Part shown: piece by piece, positions 9,708-19,760 of the stretch
Position numbering within the stretch: the stretch's first letter is position 1
How the letters are laid out: each line of letters starts with the position of its first letter
DNA from: Spodoptera frugiperda
Lineage: Eukaryota; Arthropoda; Insecta; Lepidoptera; Noctuidae
Assembly: GCF_023101765.2 (NCBI RefSeq)
Contig: NC_064218.1
Location: forward strand, 11,718,001 to 11,782,000
Reading direction: 5' to 3'
Length of the DNA stretch: 64,000 nucleotides
Notes under the pieces: generated by a model
Seen by the model: only the letters and a program-made list of their open reading frames with translations
The model's database searches: none
What the model was told of the DNA's origin: nothing
Translations under genes and position numbers: made by a program

Positions 9708-12589
9708 ATGCATGTGAAAACGGCTAATAGGAGCTCTAGAGATACCTATTATACGTTAGTGCCTCTAAATTATATATTGCGATTTTTCAACCTATCATGC
9801 ATCTACCGCAAACACAATCAGCTAAAGATCTGCTGGTCAATGATGAGAAGTATTCTCTACGTGATGATCTTCGGGTTCCTGAACTTCTTTTTCTTGTTCA
9901 AGAAGATCCAGAGGCTGGACGTCATTAGGAACAAAACATTCCTCGTCACCTTCTCCGATACCATCCAGATGAGCTATCTCATCGGATACTTCGCGTACAC
10001 CGTTGACTTGTTCTACGTCTACAAGTATGGAAGAGATGGTCTCCTAAAATACTTCAAGACCTTCGACCATATCGATCAGATCCTTGGCATGACTTGTTAT
10101 GATGAAATTCGGAAACTTATCGTGAGGACTCTGGTCATCTGCATCGTGTTCTTCATCACAAGTTCTTCTGTAGACTACGTGTGCTGGGTTGAGGGTTTCG
10201 GTTGGCTCTCCCCTACTTTGTATTCTTTGGATTATTTTTATTTCTTTCTAAGTACACTTATGGCTGTTGATGGCATGTCTCATGTTGTGCAATTGGAGTA
10301 TCGTCTGAAATTGATAAAAAATCTACTTCAGGTTTGTATTTTTGCTTATAGCTATTATTTATTTAGAGGTTGCTTCTTAAAATTAATATTTGATGTCCAT
10401 CCATAGTGTAAAGTGTTTGCCTGTATAGCACATGGATGCATCAAAGTGATACTTGATTTGATATTGCTTACCTTAATAATTATACTTTACTGTAACATAC
10501 TATATACATACTGTTATGTCTTTAATTAAAATCAATTACCTGAATTGAAATTATATTGATTTATATTTCTCCACAGGGCTACTACAATCCAATGAACACA
10601 AAAACTGTACCTAATCCAAACAAAGTGTGGGCTGTGAGAAGTGACACAGGAAATCTTCAATTGGAATCTTTGAAAACCCTGAGCCATGGCCGTTTCATTG
10701 AAGCTATAGGATTCAACCGTTGTTACCTTCTGCTGCTGGATCAGACTAGTTATATTAACTCTAAGTTTGGTGTTCGGGTAAGTCAACTTTAACATGACAC
10801 AGCATCTTACCAGCTCTCAGTCTGCGAAGGGTGTAAAGTATATCAACGCATATTCTGCGTTAATTTCGTGGGAGCGAAATGATTTCTAAGCATCTACGAA
10901 ATTGGAATAACTATTATTATTCTACGGTGGTCTAATTATTTCGGAGGTAGTGTATTTTTGAAGATTACAATAGTAAATATAAATTATTAATAAAATCTAA
11001 GCTGTTTTGTTTTTCATACAATTGTACGTAACGTTGTAATGCAGAGTAAGTCAATGTTTTTTAACTTATTTACAAATTGAATTAACTGGTTCGGGGAATT
11101 TCTACACTATTGAGAAATCATAAGCAAATCTAGATAGGCATTTCTAAAACACACAAGAAAAAAATATGCCTTCAAAAAACATTTTCAAACAAAAAATTGA
11201 ATGTGAGTTTATAATTTGTAACAAAACCTTCTAACAATAATTAACATGCTAATTGCTAATTATAATCAAACGAGAATGCCAAGTCAAGTATCAGTTTACT
11301 TACCATTACTTGTCTTGTGGTATCAAACACGATGGATGATGAGAAAGTTATAATAGGACACAATGTCTTGTAATATAATATGAAACTCTTGTTTTCCAGG
11401 TTTTAATATTTTGTATAAATCTCCTCGTCAATATGATCAACTTGTTGAATGTGTCCATCAGATTCGCCACGGGATCAATGGTGAGTAAGACTCTTGAAAG
11501 ATTGAGCTATCATATCGTCACGCCCTTTATCCCCAAAGGGGTAGGCATATTATGGCACGTAATGCCACCAAAGTACACCCACTAATCACAATTTTTGTTG
11601 TAAATTCCATGTGAGCCTACTGTGTGTTGAGCTTCAGCTCTATAAGGCGGTTTTGATTTAGTTAATCCATTAAATGGAATTTATTTCAGAATTTAGCTCA
11701 CTCTCTCTCTTTTTTTGGTTCACAAATTATTGTTTCGGGTCTGGATGTCATGTGAATGTGAACATGTATGTTTGTAAACGCACCCGCGACACAGGAGAAA
11801 ACCCAAAAGTGGCACAACATTTTTTTTTAATACACAAGATAAATCCGAGTTAGAGACAACAATATTTTTTTCTCTACTTTAAATATTGTTGTGATGTTTC
11901 TCCAGGTATCACCAAAAGGTGTGAGTCGCTTACCATCGTTCTCCAGTTTGCTAAGGTTTCTCAACTGGTCTGCAGTGGGAGTTTCCATAGTGCTGCACTG
12001 TGAGAAGGTGTACAGAGAAGAAGAGAAGATTGTGGAGGTCATTGACCTCATCCTGGTGAATAAAGTTAATTGTGAGTATGATCTCAGGATAATAGATATT
12101 TTAGATTGAAAGTGCTATTTTATCCTTTTCACTATAAAATCTGTTTTAAAAAAGGGAGCCGCCGTCTATTTTCTTTATCGCCTTCATTTTTTTAAGGCGG
12201 GGTGTATACCTAAAACCTTCTTCTAAGTCTGAAAAATATGGTAAACTAAACGCGAGATCATCGCGCACAAACATACATATCTACACATAGGTACATAAAG
12301 GTCATAAAATTTGTACATAAAGGTCAAACAGAACCTCCTTATTTTGAAGTAATTTTTCATCATTTTCATTTAAATTAATTACAATCCTGCTATCAATCTC
12401 CATGTCCCTTATTTTACTGTTTCAGCTGACACTTTGACTACAACCCTGGTGAACTTTAGGAACCTGCTTCTGACCAGACCCATCAGGTTCCATGCAACCC
12501 ACTTCTTCACAGTTAGGTATCCACTACTGGTGTCTATCATCTCATCAGCCGTGACGTATACCATTATCATGCTGCAGAGTATAAAATGA
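9708..12589 (+). CDS. Gustatory receptor (insect 7TM, Gr family), five exons, complete
   Basis: Joining 9708-10331, 10577-10777, 11400-11480, 11906-12071 and 12426-12589 gives 411 codons ending in TGA. All introns are GT-AG; the first three are phase 0 and the last is phase 1 (AAT T|CT). The protein has the layout of insect gustatory receptors (7tm_7): hydrophobic segments spread along the length, a short N terminus before the first helix, and a C-terminal helix ending in TYTIIMLQ (residues 401-408), which fits the family signature TYhhhhhQF except that Ser replaces the final Phe. Length is normal for the family. Such proteins form ligand-gated cation channels in the membranes of taste neurons, with the N terminus inside. 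The ligand cannot be read from sequence; the divergent type suggests the large lineage-specific, often bitter-sensing group rather than the conserved sugar or CO2 receptors (inference). No second receptor copy is seen nearby. Confidence 0.9.
11513..11622 (-). repeat. SINE family A fragment in receptor intron 3
   Basis: Carries ATCGTCACGCCCTTTATCCC and the following TATGGCACGTAATGCC block. It starts about 30 bp after the exon 3 donor site and does not disturb the splice sites. Confidence 0.8.
11711..11830 (+). repeat. SINE family D fragment in receptor intron 3
   Basis: Shares TCACAAATTATTGTTTCGGG, TCATGTGAATGTGAACATG and ACACAGGAGAAAACCC with the other D copies, ending in a T-rich run. It ends 75 bp before the exon 4 acceptor. 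Confidence 0.7.
12140..12345 (-). repeat. Family F repeat in receptor intron 4
   Basis: Inverted relative of 4005-4200: GCCGCCGTCTATTTTCTTTA, ACCTAAAACCTTCTTCTAAG and AAACGCGAGATCATCGCGCA all match its reverse complement closely. Confidence 0.6.
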
Positions 12590-12758
12590 AGAGATGAAGG
12601 CTTACTCCAACTTTTAACTTTATCACCAGAACATAATGTTGAAAATCTATTGAAATAATTGGACAATTTAGGATAGTTTGTTGTGCTTTTTATAATGTTT
12701 ATTGCGCTTAAGTAAGACATTTTATTATTATAGCTTTAGCGGTTTGTGTTACAATTTT

Positions 12759-12764
12759 AATAAA
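12759..12764 (+). promoter_or_regulatory. Candidate poly(A) signal of the receptor gene
   Basis: AATAAA lies 170 bp after the stop codon and is the first exact hexamer downstream. Confidence 0.5.
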
Positions 12765-13570
12765 GATTGATGCTATTGTAGAAAATATTTAAAAGCCAAT
12801 ATTCTTTTGCCTGACATTTAACCTGCAGTCGTAGTTAAGACGAGTCGACTACAATAATCAATTAGACCAGAAATTCACATAGACCAGAACTGAAGGCACT
12901 TTTGAACGCGAAAACAAATATTAAAAATGTCTGTCTTTTGGTCATTTCTCTAGCTGAAGCTATTTGCTCGTTCCAAAGTGTAGATTCATATGGAGAAGAA
13001 CGATCAAAAAACTCTATAGGTTACTCTTTTTCAATCAATTCATGGTTTTTGTATTTTACTGAATAATAAATGGAGTTTTAACTAACCAAACAAGATAATA
13101 ATATCTCGTTGTAAACATAATCCTGGTTCTATTATAAATTCATTTTAATATTGTGCACGTGCCAATTTATTTCCTGTAATCGGTAATCCAAATACCTTTG
13201 AAATATTTTCCCTTTTTCCGTAGGTAGGTACTGTAGTGGAAAATTATTTAATTTCACAAATCACTTTGGAACGCTTTGACCAACAAAGTGAACTTTATTT
13301 AACGAATATTTTAAATTATGGTATTTATGATTAACATTCTATTGTGCAAAATGAATTTAATAACATCATTTTCTTTTACCACAGATATAATGGTGTTATT
13401 TTATTCGATAAATATTATTTTATGTTATTGGTATTTTTGTGTTTTAATAAGCTGGTTATTAAATAAAACTGTGGGTGTTTTATTGAAATTTTCGTATAAT
13501 AGCTGAATATTTCGGGAAATATTTTGTCTTTAGGAAAATTAAATAGATAGAGAAGTATAAATTTAATGTT
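12765..13570. other. Intergenic, no feature recognised
   Basis: AT-rich, with short chance frames only. Confidence 0.4.
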
Positions 13571-13800
13571 TAGCCGTGATCGTCTCATTGCAGGACAAAG
13601 GCCTCCCTTCCTTTCTCTCACTCCTCTCTATGCAGAGCTTTCTTTCGGCTGCGCTGCGGACTGCCAGCGGGTTACCTGGTCTCCGGCTCGAAAAGCAAGA
13701 GTAGGAATGGGGTGGTTTTAAGTCAGTCATAGTCTGATACTCTTTCTCACCTCGCGCAAGGCGGGAAAAGTCAATGGATGATTAATTTTCCCACTCAAAT
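13571..13800 (+). repeat. SINE family C copy with unrelated repeat fragment upstream
   Basis: From ~13654 the sequence has the family C body: GCTGCGGACTGCC, CTCCGGCTCGAAAAGCAAGA, GTAGGAATGGGGTGGTTTT, GTCTGATACTC and GGCGGGAAAAGTCAATGGA, ending near CCCACTCAAATAAAAA. The preceding 80 bp (GTCTCATTGCAGGACAAAGG) belong to another dispersed repeat. Confidence 0.75.
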
Positions 13801-14400
13801 AAAAAGTATCTAAGCAGCTTATTAATTGTAAAAAATGTAACTTAAGAAATAAAACACAATGAAATTACATTTAATCACCATACTAACAAATCGCACCATA
13901 GCGTTATTAATGACTTTTATTGCAATGTTTGAACCAGTTAATATACGACTACCAAACTGACTGACTCATGACTGTAGGCTTACCAGAACTTGAAACTCAA
14001 CTCCATACTAACTACTCAGAATATAATATAAAAAGCAATAACCACGTCTGAAGAGCAAAAATCCCAAATATCTTACCTATCTACTTCGACTGTTCAATAA
14101 TTAGAAGCTGGAAGATCAAGAATCGCATTTACTGCGAGGTAGTCAGGCGTGACCCAATTACTGATACCTAACATAATTAACCTAGTACAAGTCTAGTATT
14201 CCCTCAGGCAATGCAGGCGTCAGGTTATTTTATAACGGGTATGTATTACTTAGGTAAGCTGTGTAGTGATGGGAGAGTAGATTACATTTAATACCATCTC
14301 CATTCTTGCCACGGGTGTGGTAAGACCCGACTAACTCAGGCTAAAAACCTTACGATTTATCCGTCCAGTTGTAACTGTTTGGTGTAATAGGCTGTATGGA
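13801..14400. other. Intergenic, no feature recognised
   Basis: AT-rich, no supported feature. Confidence 0.4.
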
Positions 14401-14460
14401 CCTACGACGTGACTGTGTAGTTACCCGACTGCGCCAGAAGGAGGGTTATGTTTTTCGAGT

Positions 14461-14489
14461 GTATGTATGTATGTATGTATGTATGTATA
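14461..14489 (+). repeat. (GTAT)n microsatellite
   Basis: About seven perfect units of GTAT directly after TTTTTCGAGT. Confidence 0.95.
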
Positions 14490-14502
14490 ATTGTTTGGCA
14501 CG

Positions 14503-14850
14503 CTCTACAGCCTAAACGGCTTGATGGATTTTGACTTGAGAGGTATCGTTAGATTCGTATTTACTGTGAGAGTGACACTGGATATATTTTTGGCGCCAAA
14601 TTCGAATATTTCTCACTCTCTAGCCTAAACGCTTTGATGGATTTTGGCTTGAGAAGTGTCGTTAGATTCATATTTACTGTAAGAGTGACACTGGATATAT
14701 CAAAATAATAAAAAAACAAAATGGCGGATTTTTGGCGCCAAATTCGAATATTTCTCACTCTCTAGCCTGAACGACTCGATGGATTTCAGCTTGATAGGGG
14801 TCGTTTGATTCGTATTTACTGTGAGAGTGACACTAGATATATCAAAATAC
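14503..14850 (+). repeat. Three degenerate tandem units
   Basis: Units start at about 14503, 14618 and 14760, each with CTCTA..GCCTAAACG, TTGATGGATTTT and GTATTTACTGTGAGAGTGAC. Unit 2 is ~142 bp; unit 1 lacks ~27 bp of the TCAAAATAATAAAAAAACAA segment. All three end in GATATAT plus AT-rich DNA. Confidence 0.85.
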
Positions 14851-14884
14851 AAAAATAATAAAACTAAAAAATAAAAATAAAAAA

Positions 14885-15144
14885 GGTAATTTAAAAAACT
14901 AAAAAACCCGACTGCGTTTCTTTATAATATTAAAATGAAAAAACCCTAAAACAAGAAAGTCATCGTAAAATTTAAGCAGTCGGGACCCATTCTATATATG
15001 AAGACTTTGTGAGGGCACATACGGCTTGCTTTCTAGAATGGGTCCCGACTGCTTAAATTTTACGATGACTTTCTTGTTTTAGGGTTTTTTTCATTTTAAT
15101 ATTATAAAGAAACGCAGTCGGGTTTTTTAGTTTTTTAAATTACC
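14885..15144. repeat. Near-perfect inverted repeat, 110-bp arms
   Basis: The left arm 14885-14994 (GGTAATTTAAAAAACTAAAA to ACCCATTCTA) is the reverse complement of 15034-15144, differing by one base in a homopolymer (A6 against T7). The spacer is 39 bp (14995-15033). A-rich and T-rich flanks extend the pairing by a few bases. A transcript would fold into a ~110-bp hairpin. Confidence 0.95.
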
Positions 15145-15274
15145 TTTTTTTTTTAACTTTATATTCGATATAGGTATTGTCGTGCTTGTGCCTCGGCATT
15201 TTAGCTAAGCACTGGCCATTTTGCGACGTAATGACATCTCTTTTATTCATATTTGTAATTTACCTGTTAACAGT

Positions 15275-18125
15275 AATAGAAATAGAAATAGAAATAGAAA
15301 TCATTTATTTGCATAAAATGTAGGTACAGATATGATGTTATTTAGGTATGTATAGTTCCGATACATTTTGCCTTACGGCGTGCAAAAATTATTAACTTAT
15401 GAATACATTGTCAAGTTGCTACAGATCCAGTTAACATTTTTATAATTATATTAAATTGAGATACAACTCAACCTAACGTAATCATCATTATAATAGACAA
15501 AAAATAAAGTATAGGTACTTAAAGGCACAAAACACCAAAAAAATCCAATATAAATTACCATAGCATAATAATTTAGAGTTAGGCACACACATACAATTCG
15601 ACATAGAGTTACATTTTTTACAATCAGCATTTAATAAATATTACTGGCACAAAACATTTAAGAGAAAAACTAATATCAATTACCATAATATAATAATTCA
15701 GTGTAAGGCACACACATACAAATCGACATAGAATTACAATTTACAATCAATCACCTATTGCATCTAATAATAATAATGTTTATTATATCAAATACAAGTA
15801 ATACTGGCACAAAAACACAAGTAAATAAAACTAATATTAATTATCATAGCATAATAATTCATAGTTAGGCACAATCCAAGTAACACAGAAATAATTTTAA
15901 CATCAGAAATTAACAGAAACTTTCATCATCAAAAAACTCTTTAAGCGAGTAGTAATTCTTATCTAATAACCACTTTGTCAGCTGTTTTTTAAAAACTGTA
16001 AAAGGTAATTCTTTTAAATGTTTAGATAATCTGTTATATATGAGAGGACCCATAGAAAAAATACTATTTTTTAGTAAAGATGTTTTATAATCACCTGTAT
16101 ATAGTTGACTTTTATATTGTGATCTCATTGGTCCTTTGCGCATTCTTACATCCTCCATTTTTGTAAACAATTGACTGTTCATCTTAACGAATAGGGCAAC
16201 TTCAAGTATGTACAAAGAAGTTAATGTTAAAATGCCTAGTGATTTAAAAATAGGTTTACAACTTTCCATCGGTTTCAGTCCTGTCATCGATCGAAGACAA
16301 CGTTTTTGGGCCCTAAATATTCTTTCTCTTTCACTACAGTTACCCCAAAAAATGACACCGAACCTCAGTAATGAAGCAACTAAACCGTGATATGCTGTCA
16401 CTAACGTGTTCATATTTAACTTTTTTGAGAGGTTATGGAGAATATATGCGGTTTTGCTCAATTTTTGGCATAAAATTTCAGCATGACCTTTCCATGTCAA
16501 TTTATCATCAATATATACTCCCAAAAATTTTGTAACTAAGGTGGTATCTACTGTTTCGTTCTTATATTTCGTTATAATATTATTAGGCATTAGTCGTTGA
16601 TAAAAATGCATTACTTTTGTTTTTTGTAGATTCAAAATAAGATTATTTTTGTTAAGCCAATCTATTATTTCTTCAAGTGTATTATTTATATCTTTTTCGT
16701 ATTGAGTTTTATTTTTACATTCAATTATAGCTGTGCTGTCGTCAGCGAATAAAGTCATTGGATGATGTACTTGACGAGGTAGGTCGTTGATATAGAGCAG
16801 AAACAACAATGGTCCAAGCACGCTGCCTTGCGGAACTCCAAATTTAGTTATTCTGCAGTCGGAGAGATATTTAATTTCGCGTTTAGTTTTAGGACATATT
16901 CTCGATATTTCTGTAAATTGTTTACGATCCGTAAGATAAGACTTTATTAGATTTAAGATATTGCCTCGTACACCGTAGTGACTTAGTTTATTTAATAAGA
17001 TGTCATGTCTAACATAATCGAATGCCTTCGTCATGTCTGTGAATACTGCGCATACAGGATTCTTTTTATCCACATTATCCATGATCACCTTTAAGAGATC
17101 AAATATTGCCATGTTAATATTTTTGTTTTTTCGAAAGCCCTTCTGCTCTTCGCACAAAATATTATTTTTTGTTACAAATGTATAAATAGACTCATAAATA
17201 ACCTTCTCGAAAATCTTAGAAAACACCGAAATTAAAGCCACTGGTCTATAATTCGTCATGTCTTCCTTATTGTTTTTCTTATGTAATGGTTTTATTATTG
17301 TCGTTTTCAATTTATCGGGGTATATGCCAGAACTTATACATGTATTTATGATATGTGTCAATGGTTTAGCTATGACTTCAGATACAAATTTAATCACCGA
17401 GGTGGAAACTTCATCGAATCCAAAGCTATTTTTATTTTTTAAGTGTTTTATAATTCGTAGGATATCTTGGGGTACTGCTGGAGACATAAATAAAGAGTTT
17501 CCGACTTGAGGACTACCACCATTATTTCCGGAATATTTACTATTGTTATTTTGTATCTGGTTAACGAAAAAATCATTAAAACAATCAGCAACTTGCTTAG
17601 GATCCGTAACTAATTTATCTATTTTATTTATTTGTAATATTGGTTCTTTCAGTCGACTGTTGTTATTAATTATCTGCCAGGACGTCTTAACTTTGTTTTG
17701 GGAACAGTTAATTAGGTGATTATTTTGCGCTTTTTGCGTGAGATTGATAATTTTTTTCAGAATCCGTGAATAATTTTTAAATGTATTTTTACTTTCAAAT
17801 GATGGTGCTATTCTATACTGCCAAAGTAGTTTTCTTTTTTTCCGGCAGCAAATTCTAATTCCCCGCGAAATCCACTTAACTTTTTTATTGGATTTAATAT
17901 TGATTAATCGATGTGGAATGCATAAGTCATAGAATAAGCGAAACAGTTCAATAAACCTATCGTATGCCTCGTTAGGGTTATCCGTTTCGAATACTTCTGA
18001 AAAAGACAGACATTCAAGGTGCTTTTTAAATAAAGTTAAATTTTCAATGGACAAGTCCCGCGCAAATAAAGTGCAAATAAAGTGTTTTTCTTTCTTCTCT
18101 TCTGTATGTGGTGAGTGGCCCATAA
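15275..18125 (-). mobile_element. 5'-truncated CR1/Jockey-type non-LTR retrotransposon (LINE)
   Basis: The element comprises the reverse transcriptase ORF, a ~600-bp 3' UTR, an AATAAA (complement of 15304-15309) and a terminal microsatellite of four ATTTCT-type units (complement of ~15279-15302). The microsatellite end instead of poly(A) is a CR1-like trait. The endonuclease-coding 5' part is missing; the 5' break is near 18115-18135, where an unrelated repeat begins. Confidence 0.85.
15520..15890 (-). repeat. Three tandem units in the LINE 3' UTR
   Basis: Units of roughly 110-130 bp begin at about 15524, 15650 and 15802. Each holds GGCACAAAA, AATTACCATA-like, CATAATAATTCA-like and TTAGGCACA motifs as read on plus. 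They have diverged by several substitutions and indels. Confidence 0.75.
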
Positions 18126-18135
18126 ATATCTTCAA
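15910..18135 (-). CDS. LINE reverse transcriptase ORF (endonuclease missing)
   Basis: A 741-codon frame. Residues ~20-200 are the linker that follows the endonuclease in CR1/Jockey elements. The reverse transcriptase follows: TNYRPVALISVFSKIFEK (294-311), VFTDMTKAFDYV with D367 and D373, GVPQGSVLGPLLF (433-445), the catalytic FADD (463-466) and KFLGVYIDD (536-544). The C terminus is the usual thumb and tail. There is no frameshift or stop, so this part looks young. The AP-endonuclease domain that should precede residue 1 is absent, so the start Met is only the first one in the surviving frame and the first residues may come from the break point. The enzyme would copy element RNA at a nick in DNA; without its endonuclease this copy should not be autonomous. 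Confidence 0.95.
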   Translation of the reverse strand: MKIFMGHSPHTEEKKEKHFICTLFARDLSIENLTLFKKHLECLSFSEVFETDNPNEAYDRFIELFRLFYDLCIPHRLINIKSNKKVKWISRGIRICCRKKRKLLWQYRIAPSFESKNTFKNYSRILKKIINLTQKAQNNHLINCSQNKVKTSWQIINNNSRLKEPILQINKIDKLVTDPKQVADCFNDFFVNQIQNNNSKYSGNNGGSPQVGNSLFMSPAVPQDILRIIKHLKNKNSFGFDEVSTSVIKFVSEVIAKPLTHIINTCISSGIYPDKLKTTIIKPLHKKNNKEDMTNYRPVALISVFSKIFEKVIYESIYTFVTKNNILCEEQKGFRKNKNINMAIFDLLKVIMDNVDKKNPVCAVFTDMTKAFDYVRHDILLNKLSHYGVRGNILNLIKSYLTDRKQFTEISRICPKTKREIKYLSDCRITKFGVPQGSVLGPLLFLLYINDLPRQVHHPMTLFADDSTAIIECKNKTQYEKDINNTLEEIIDWLNKNNLILNLQKTKVMHFYQRLMPNNIITKYKNETVDTTLVTKFLGVYIDDKLTWKGHAEILCQKLSKTAYILHNLSKKLNMNTLVTAYHGLVASLLRFGVIFWGNCSERERIFRAQKRCLRSMTGLKPMESCKPIFKSLGILTLTSLYILEVALFVKMNSQLFTKMEDVRMRKGPMRSQYKSQLYTGDYKTSLLKNSIFSMGPLIYNRLSKHLKELPFTVFKKQLTKWLLDKNYYSLKEFFDDESFC

Positions 18136-18350
18136 GGTGCTTTTCCATCAGAGATGTACTATGCTACGTTGCTGTGGATGCGTTTGGCTTCTACCAATTA
18201 TATTCATTGGTATAGCACATAGCATAGCGCTGGTAGAAACGGACTCAGCTAAGCTATGTTTTTTATATGGAAACATGCGTGCTGTGGATGGTTTCCCTGC
18301 TATTGTTACATACTCGAGCTGCACCCTAATGCTAGTTCAGCAATGAACTG
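18126..18350. repeat. Short palindromic repeat fragment at the LINE 5' break
   Basis: AAGGTGCTTTTCCATCAGAG and ATAGCACATAGCATAGC recur in inverted form at 40600-40650 (CATAGCACATCTCTGGTGG, AAAAGCACCTT) and loosely at 41785-41860. The segment is partly self-complementary (ATGTACTATGCTA and TAGCATAGCGC). It may be the preinsertion repeat into which the LINE landed. Confidence 0.5.
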
Positions 18351-18816
18351 TCATGGACTGGATTCAAAACTAATTCCTAGTACCAAGGTATACAAATGAG
18401 AACAATTCATACATTGCATTTGGAGTGTCGATAATCTAGCCCTCATTTGGTCAATGCATCGTCACTCTCACACAAAGTGCAATACTCATTAATATTGCAT
18501 TAGGAGCAGCACACAGACGTTTCAAATCAAGTTATACAGAACCAGTATAACCTGACCTTGGAATGTATGAAGATATCAAACAAAGCGAGACCATGATAAA
18601 GTGGTTATGTATAGTTCTATATACAGCCGTGTGTACAATGTCGGATCATAATGCGATGTGAGATCTACCATCCTATGTGTACTGGTCGTTATCTAGCGTC
18701 GATGTATTGTTTAGATGGCTATAGAATGCATTAATTACCTCCGTTGTGTAGCTCTTTTAATACTTAGTTAATAAATAATACTATTGATGAAATTAGGTCA
18801 TTAATTAATGGTTGTA
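18351..18816. other. Intergenic with dispersed repeat H
   Basis: Around 18530-18660 the phrase AACCTGACCTTGGAATGTATG plus AGACCATGATAAA matches 43255-43330 and, inverted, 53240-53320. Nothing else is recognised. Confidence 0.45.
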
Positions 18817-19099
18817 ATTTTTTTATGGTATAAGCCGGTAAACAAGCTGACGGATCACCTGATGGTAAGTAATCGCCGCCGCCCATGGACACCTGAAACA
18901 CCAGAGGCGTTACAAGTGCGTTGTCAGCCTTTTAGGGGTTAGGAATTTAAGGGTTGTTGAGGAATCGGAAATTGGGAAGATTGGGCCTCCGGTAACCTCA
19001 TTTACACAACGATTTGTTTCACGTCGGTTTTCTGTGAGGCCTTGATATCACGCTGGTCAAGCCGGCCCATCCGTGCCGAAGCATGGCTCTCCCACACGT
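18817..19099 (-). repeat. SINE-like family B, near full-length
   Basis: Runs from TTTTTTTATGGTATAAGCCG to CATGGCTCTCCCACACG on plus, covering every block of the family. One of the best copies for building a consensus. Confidence 0.9.
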
Positions 19100-19497
19100 A
19101 ATATGTAATCACTTTCACCAAACAAATTTACCCTTCATATTTTACTACAGTCATCCAAAATCCATTGTCTTATATGTATATGAACGTATCTCTCTACCTT
19201 TCCCATATAAGTAAGAGTATATGGGGCACATAACCTATTGTTCCCTCTCACATATTATTATCATAAGGGAGAACATATACATACATTTTGTATAAATATA
19301 TTTCAATAAGTGTATCTTTCATTAAATACAGAAACAGACACGTGTAACAGACTCAAAGAGAGGCAATGTTTAAGTGAATAATATTATTATGATGTTTTAT
19401 TAATACAGGGAAGCGATAGATTTGTTTCTCAAATAATACTTACTGTTGGGTCGTGATTTTACCAGCATTTAGTTTATTTATTTATTATTTATTGTAA

Positions 19498-19615
19498 CTG
19501 CCTCGTTGGTCGAGTGGTCGTGAGTGCGACTCGAGGGGTCTCGAGTTTGATTCCCGGGTTGGGCAAAGAAACACTGGGCTTTTATCGGTTTTTCGAAAAT
19601 TTCTCAGTAGTATAT
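19498..19615 (+). repeat. SINE family A, tRNA-like head and start of body
   Basis: The head CTGCCTCGTTGGTCGAGTGG supplies an A-box-like region and GAGTTTGATTCCCGGG a B-box-like region. It continues through GGGCAAAGAAACACTGGGC to the TTTTTCGAAAATTTCTCAGT motif. It does not fold as a tRNA because no acceptor stem pairs, so it is a SINE head, not a tRNA gene. Confidence 0.85.
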
Positions 19616-19760
19616 CATGAGCAACGTACGCAGACGTCCATTAATATACGTGAGTAAACTGTGATTTTTATTTAATTTAGTATGTCTCACGATAGTTATT
19701 ACGAAAACAATTGCTTAAGACCAAGTTAAGTAACCATTAACACTCTAAATACGACGGTAA
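19616..19760. repeat. Dispersed repeat G joined to a palindromic MITE-2 fragment
   Basis: TACGTGAGTAAACTGTGATTT and AGTATGTCTCACGATAGTTA recur at 29210-29258, and a variant at ~30535-30560. The following AAAACAATTGCTTAAGACC to CATTAACACTCTAAAT is half of the palindromic family seen at 52855-53035. Confidence 0.6.

Larger units (their letters stand above)
14400..15150. mobile_element. Composite repeat: microsatellite, tandem units and large inverted repeat
   Basis: The segment begins near TTACCCGACTGCGCCAG and ends after its inverted counterpart CGCAGTCGGGTTTTTTAG. It holds (GTAT)n at 14461-14487, three degenerate tandem units at 14503-14850, and two 110-bp inverted arms. CCCGACTGCG recurs at the edges and in the arms. 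No ORF encodes a transposase. A non-autonomous foldback-like element is my best description; I do not know its named family. Confidence 0.5.

Noticed and set aside
16208..18346. Three plus-strand frames
   Set aside because: Mostly antisense to the LINE reverse transcriptase, without features of their own; the third runs past the LINE into repeat DNA.
19498..19570. tRNA gene
   Set aside because: Box A and B like sequence is present, but no acceptor stem pairs and the same head starts several SINE copies.
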